Assembly (NCBI GenBank): GCA_963082975.1
Contig: OY720350.1
Coordinates: forward strand, 1,325,001-1,389,000
Direction of reading: 5' to 3'
Source: Labia minor
Taxonomy: Eukaryota; Arthropoda; Insecta; Dermaptera; Spongiphoridae
DNA: 64,000 nt
Position 1 is the first letter of the stretch; every line of letters starts with the position of its first letter. The notes under the pieces are model-generated. The model made no database searches and was not told the origin of the DNA. It was given only the letters and a program-made list of their open reading frames with translations. A program made the translations under genes and the position numbers. Shown one piece after another: positions 61,074 through 64,000 of this stretch.

Positions 61074-61333
61074 CTTGGTGGCGGATCGATGGCGATGGCC
61101 CGGTCCGCGATCTCTGCCGCGCTTGGGCCCCCCTGACCGGGTTTAGGGTCGGCGCAGTGTTATGGGGGTCCCGCCGACCCAAATGACACACACGCAATCC
61201 ATTCTGGCCTAGGAATGCCAACACCTTAAGTCACACACAAACCACTCGCGGAAAATGGTCACGTTAACACTCCGCGGCCCTAACCCACCAATCGAGCCAC
61301 GCAGCCATCTTGGGAGTGGGGCGGAGAGGTGCA
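61074..61333 (-). promoter_or_regulatory. Liprin-alpha 5' leader (part of first coding exon)
   Basis: A GC-rich stretch ending, on the minus strand, at an acceptor-like CTTTTTCAG (61334-61342), so it is probably 5' UTR in the same exon as the start codon. It holds an upstream ATG in strong context (CCAAGATGG, ATG at 61308) opening a 14-codon frame, MAAWLDWWVRAAEC, that ends at 61264. Transcription start is not determined. Confidence 0.55.
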
Positions 61334-62483
61334 CTGAAAAAGAGACACAACCAATGTCAGATAGCGACGTTCTATACATTCACAGAGAGACCTCTTGATA
61401 CAAACATGTTAACTAACATACCATTTGACAGTTACCAACAAGAATCATCCTATCAATTATTTACATAAACTTAGATAGGAATTATAAAAATTGGAAGACC
61501 AATTTGCACAAACCAAAAACAAAAACGTATTAATATACTAGAACTTTTTGTATATAAAATTAATCTAATATTATTATAATTAATTAAATAAAAAAGTTAA
61601 AACACACAAGAATCAATTATGTAAGTTTTAATTTCTAAATTAAATTAACAATCATTTTTCATCAATATTTTTAACTAAATTGAAGCAAAAAATCATTATT
61701 ATACATAATTTCTACATAAATAAACAGGAATACTATTTTACGCTATTATAATACTATACATAAGTTTTTTAATTGTTTTCAAAATAGTATACGTTTATTT
61801 ATTCTTTTAATTTCATTACCTTAAATCTGACATTTAACTTATTTAGAAAGGTATTAAGTAATTTCGACAATTAAACAATTTAAAGACTTAGGAAAAAAAT
61901 AAATAAAAGTATTGAATACCTTTGCTTTAAAGTATTGCATTTTTAATTAAGTTCTTATAATTGTAAAAAAAAATATTATTGAGAAAATAGATACTTTTAG
62001 AAATTTTAATCTAGAAAAATTTATAATTATAACATATCATATTGAATACCATTTATAAATGTTCTTTGTCTAATTAAAAATTAAATTTCATTTAATAATT
62101 TCGATATTTATAATTTTTAAAAAAAAAATAAGCTATTTAATAAATTGTGTTCTTTTAGTATACTTATAAATAATACACTGTTGATATAATCAAAATATAT
62201 ATATATATATATATATAATTATTATTTTATTAATTAAATAAAAAAAAAAATTGAATAATTAATACATTGCCATTCACTGAAATATTATTTTTTTACTATC
62301 CCCACTCTCATTATTTAAATCTTGAAATCATCGTCTCCTGTCCACTCCTGTCGTATTTATTCAATATGGCCGATGCTAGCGTTGGATTTTATCACTCTTA
62401 TATTTATGGATTCTTATTAAAAAAACGCTTGATTTTAATACTTTAGTAATTTTGTAATTTTAGTACTTTTATAATTTTGGACC
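61334..62483. promoter_or_regulatory. Head-to-head intergenic region, liprin-alpha and TMEM183A
   Basis: 1.15 kb between the putative liprin-alpha leader acceptor and the TMEM183A ATG. Mostly AT-rich DNA with no coding evidence; part may be the first liprin-alpha intron. The TMEM183A promoter-proximal part is probably 62330-62483. It contains CAATATGGCCGATG at 62362-62375 and a 26-codon upstream frame (62366-62446). No TATA element is convincing in such AT-rich sequence. Confidence 0.4.
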
Positions 62484-62541
62484 ATGCCTTCAAAAAAGAG
62501 GGGGAATCAGGTCAAATCTAAACAGAATAAATTAATAGGAG
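62484..62541 (+). CDS. TMEM183A: TMEM183A coding exon 1
   Basis: MPSKKRGNQVKSKQNKLIG plus one base; ATG in ACCATGC. Donor GAG|GTAATC at 62542, phase 1. It is short and below usual open-frame length cut-offs. Confidence 0.82.
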
Positions 62542-63977
62542 GTAATCATTAAATTCAAATGGGCAACAGGTTATTTTTTCTTAAAAAAATATAATTTTAA
62601 TTATTCTATTTTGGTTTAATAATTTATTTTTGTTTTTGGATTGTACATATAGACGTTACGATTAATGATATTGCAAATTCTACAGTCGCTAGTGATAGAC
62701 TCAGAAAAGCTCAATCCAATCAAATGGTTAGAGAAGGTAAATGTCATCATTTTAATTTTTTTCTTTAAATTAAATAGTAATTAATAAAAAAAAAACATAT
62801 ATATTTCTTATTAATAATTTGAAATTTTTTTATTATTTCAGTTAAAAAATTAATTAAAAATACTGATCAAGAGGCAGAAGGTAAATTGAAAAAAAAAAAA
62901 ATTAAATTCCCGTAAACATTTAATTAATAATGTACTTTGAATTTTACGTAATCATTTGGAGCGATTAATAATATAATTGTAGAAAAAAGGCTATAATGTA
63001 AAAATGAATGTTCACTTAATTTAACGATTGTTTTTTTGCGAGTTCAACTATTTGAATTTCTTATTTAATCATATTATATTTCTTTTTAATTAACATATTT
63101 ATTTAATTCATTGAAAATTTAAAGACTCATACAAAATATATTGATTTTTATCTACGAAGTCCTCTTTACAACGCCAAATTAATTTTAATTTTATTTTATT
63201 GTTTTTTATTCGTTTATAAATCCAGTTTTAGAACAAAAACCTCGTCGTCGTAATAGAAAGAAAACAATTAGTTCTAATGAAGAGGATCGTGGAGGAGGAG
63301 GATTGGATTATCCTTTGGATCTTTGGTTCATTTTAGGAGAATATATTGAACCAGAAGATGTTGGCACTTTTGCCGAAATCTGCAGTTCATCATATTATGT
63401 TGCGAATACAGCAAAATTTTGGTTTAATCTTTATAAACGTTATTATAAATCTACACCTGGACTTCCAGAAAGACTTCAACCCCACTCTCTTGTCAGTATT
63501 TATATTATATTGATTTATTACTTTGTTTTGTTTTTTTTGTGTGTGTACTCTAGTAAATATATCTCCAAAGTATTCATTCGTGCAAACGAATTTTCTCTTG
63601 AATATTTTTACTTAAATTAAAAAATACAACTTTTCTCCTTCTAATATAATTAATTTTATTATTTATTTGTGTTCTCCCTTTAGGTCCGATTATATGGTCT
63701 AAGAGCTTCTGTTATTCAAGCCCTTCATTATTTTTATCCGCCTCTTGTCTCGCGTGTTTTACAAAATAGCCAGGGTCCAATTGAAGGAAATTACATGTCA
63801 TTAGTGACACGTCGATGTGTCCTTGCCTGGCATCAAGAACTCAAAGGGCGGTGGACATTCTATTTTAAATTTCACTTTCCTCCCCTAAACGTACAACGTT
63901 CCCACACATCAAAGAAAGAAATGGATTTAATTGAACAACTAAGTGACGTTGGAGCAAATACCGAAGATGGATGCAAG
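62484..63977 (+). CDS. TMEM183A: TMEM183A orthologue, 5' part (five coding exons, continues past window)
   Basis: The spliced frame of 741 nt (247 codons) is open at the right edge. It starts MPSKKRGNQVKSKQNK, like the vertebrate MPKRGKRLKFRAHD, followed by VTINDIANSTVASDRLRKAQ (vertebrate [20 protein letters not shown]). Then come a basic patch RRRNRKK (about 67-73), the F-box-like segment LDYPLDLWFILGEYIEPEDV with KFWFNLYKRYY (about 87-134), and LVRLYGLRASVIQALHYFYP. The vertebrate protein has about 376 residues with its single membrane segment near the C-terminus, so the membrane part lies outside the window. Function is poorly known. The ATG at 62484 has an ACC context. All splice sites are GT-AG. 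Confidence 0.9.
62653..62736 (+). CDS. TMEM183A: TMEM183A coding exon 2
   Basis: DVTINDIANSTVASDRLRKA then QSNQMVRE. Acceptor ATATAG, donor AAG|GTAAAT at 62737. Matches the [10 protein letters not shown] region of vertebrate TMEM183. Confidence 0.85.
62842..62880 (+). CDS. TMEM183A: TMEM183A coding exon 3 (39-nt microexon)
   Basis: VKKLIKNTDQEAE across the junctions; the EVKKL block parallels the vertebrate EVKSL. Acceptor TTTCAG, donor AAG|GTAAAT at 62881. Confidence 0.8.
63226..63491 (+). CDS. TMEM183A: TMEM183A coding exon 4 (F-box-like region)
   Basis: VLEQKPRRRNRKKTISSNEE, a four-glycine run, then LDYPLDLWFILGEYIEPEDV and STPGLPERLQPHSL. Acceptor ATCCAG, donor CTT|GTCAGT at 63492. Confidence 0.9.
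63684..63977 (+). CDS. TMEM183A: TMEM183A coding exon 5
   Basis: VRLYGLRASVIQALHYFYPP, TRRCVLAWHQELKGRWTFYF, KFHFPPLNVQ. Vertebrate TMEM183 has LRCLRACVIRSLYHMYEP and WEFNFKFKKQ here. Donor AAG|GTATGA at 63978; the next exon is outside the window. Confidence 0.9.
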
Positions 63978-64000
63978 GTATGATCAACAATTAAATTCTT

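Overview
This is a 64-kb piece of an AT-rich animal nuclear genome. Introns, spliced coding exons, a nuclear tRNA-Leu, LINE, hAT, piggyBac and Helitron/Helentron-type repeats, and a liprin-alpha that opens with MWNMMCDVMPTISED point to an arthropod, probably an insect. I cannot name the order. Three protein genes were rebuilt exon by exon; in each, all splice phases close.

Layout. (1) 1.06-10.4 kb, + strand: a BTBD7 orthologue of nine coding exons and 766 codons. Its last intron (5.0 kb) holds a hAT MITE with an intact 8-bp target duplication, a TTAA-flanked piggyBac-type MITE, and a Helitron-like segment with a dead LINE inside it. (2) 10.4-12.6 kb: 3' flank of BTBD7. (3) 12.57-26.28 kb: a satellite array of about 160-bp monomers, broken by a 200-N assembly gap, with higher-order structure on the left side. 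Its right edge carries an inverted monomer split by a 1.3-kb mobile-element insertion. (4) 27.3-37.6 kb: gene-poor DNA with one intact tRNA-Leu(TAA), a LINE reverse-transcriptase relic and microsatellites. (5) 37.7-61.3 kb, - strand: liprin-alpha (PPFIA family), fifteen coding exons, 1185 codons, N-terminal coiled coils and three C-terminal SAM domains. Its 13-kb first coding intron is a mobile-element nursery: four copies (two subfamilies, both orientations) of a roughly 600-bp element with the end structure of Helentron-associated elements, and a 1.5-kb fold-back element with arms of about 630 bp carrying CRE-like palindromes. (6) 62.5 kb to the right edge, + strand: the 5' part (247 codons) of a TMEM183A orthologue, head-to-head with liprin-alpha.

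The genes do not form a pathway. BTBD7 is a BTB/BACK protein linked in vertebrates to epithelial branching, liprin-alpha is a presynaptic and cell-edge scaffold, and TMEM183 is a poorly understood membrane protein with an F-box-like region. The less ordinary observations are the satellite's nested repeat structure and edge, the Helentron-type cluster, the giant intronic hairpin, a GC-AG intron and a run of in-frame tandem acceptors in liprin-alpha, and an ATGGC (YY1/Pho-like) motif in the leader region of all three genes. I found no clear candidate for a wholly new biochemical system.
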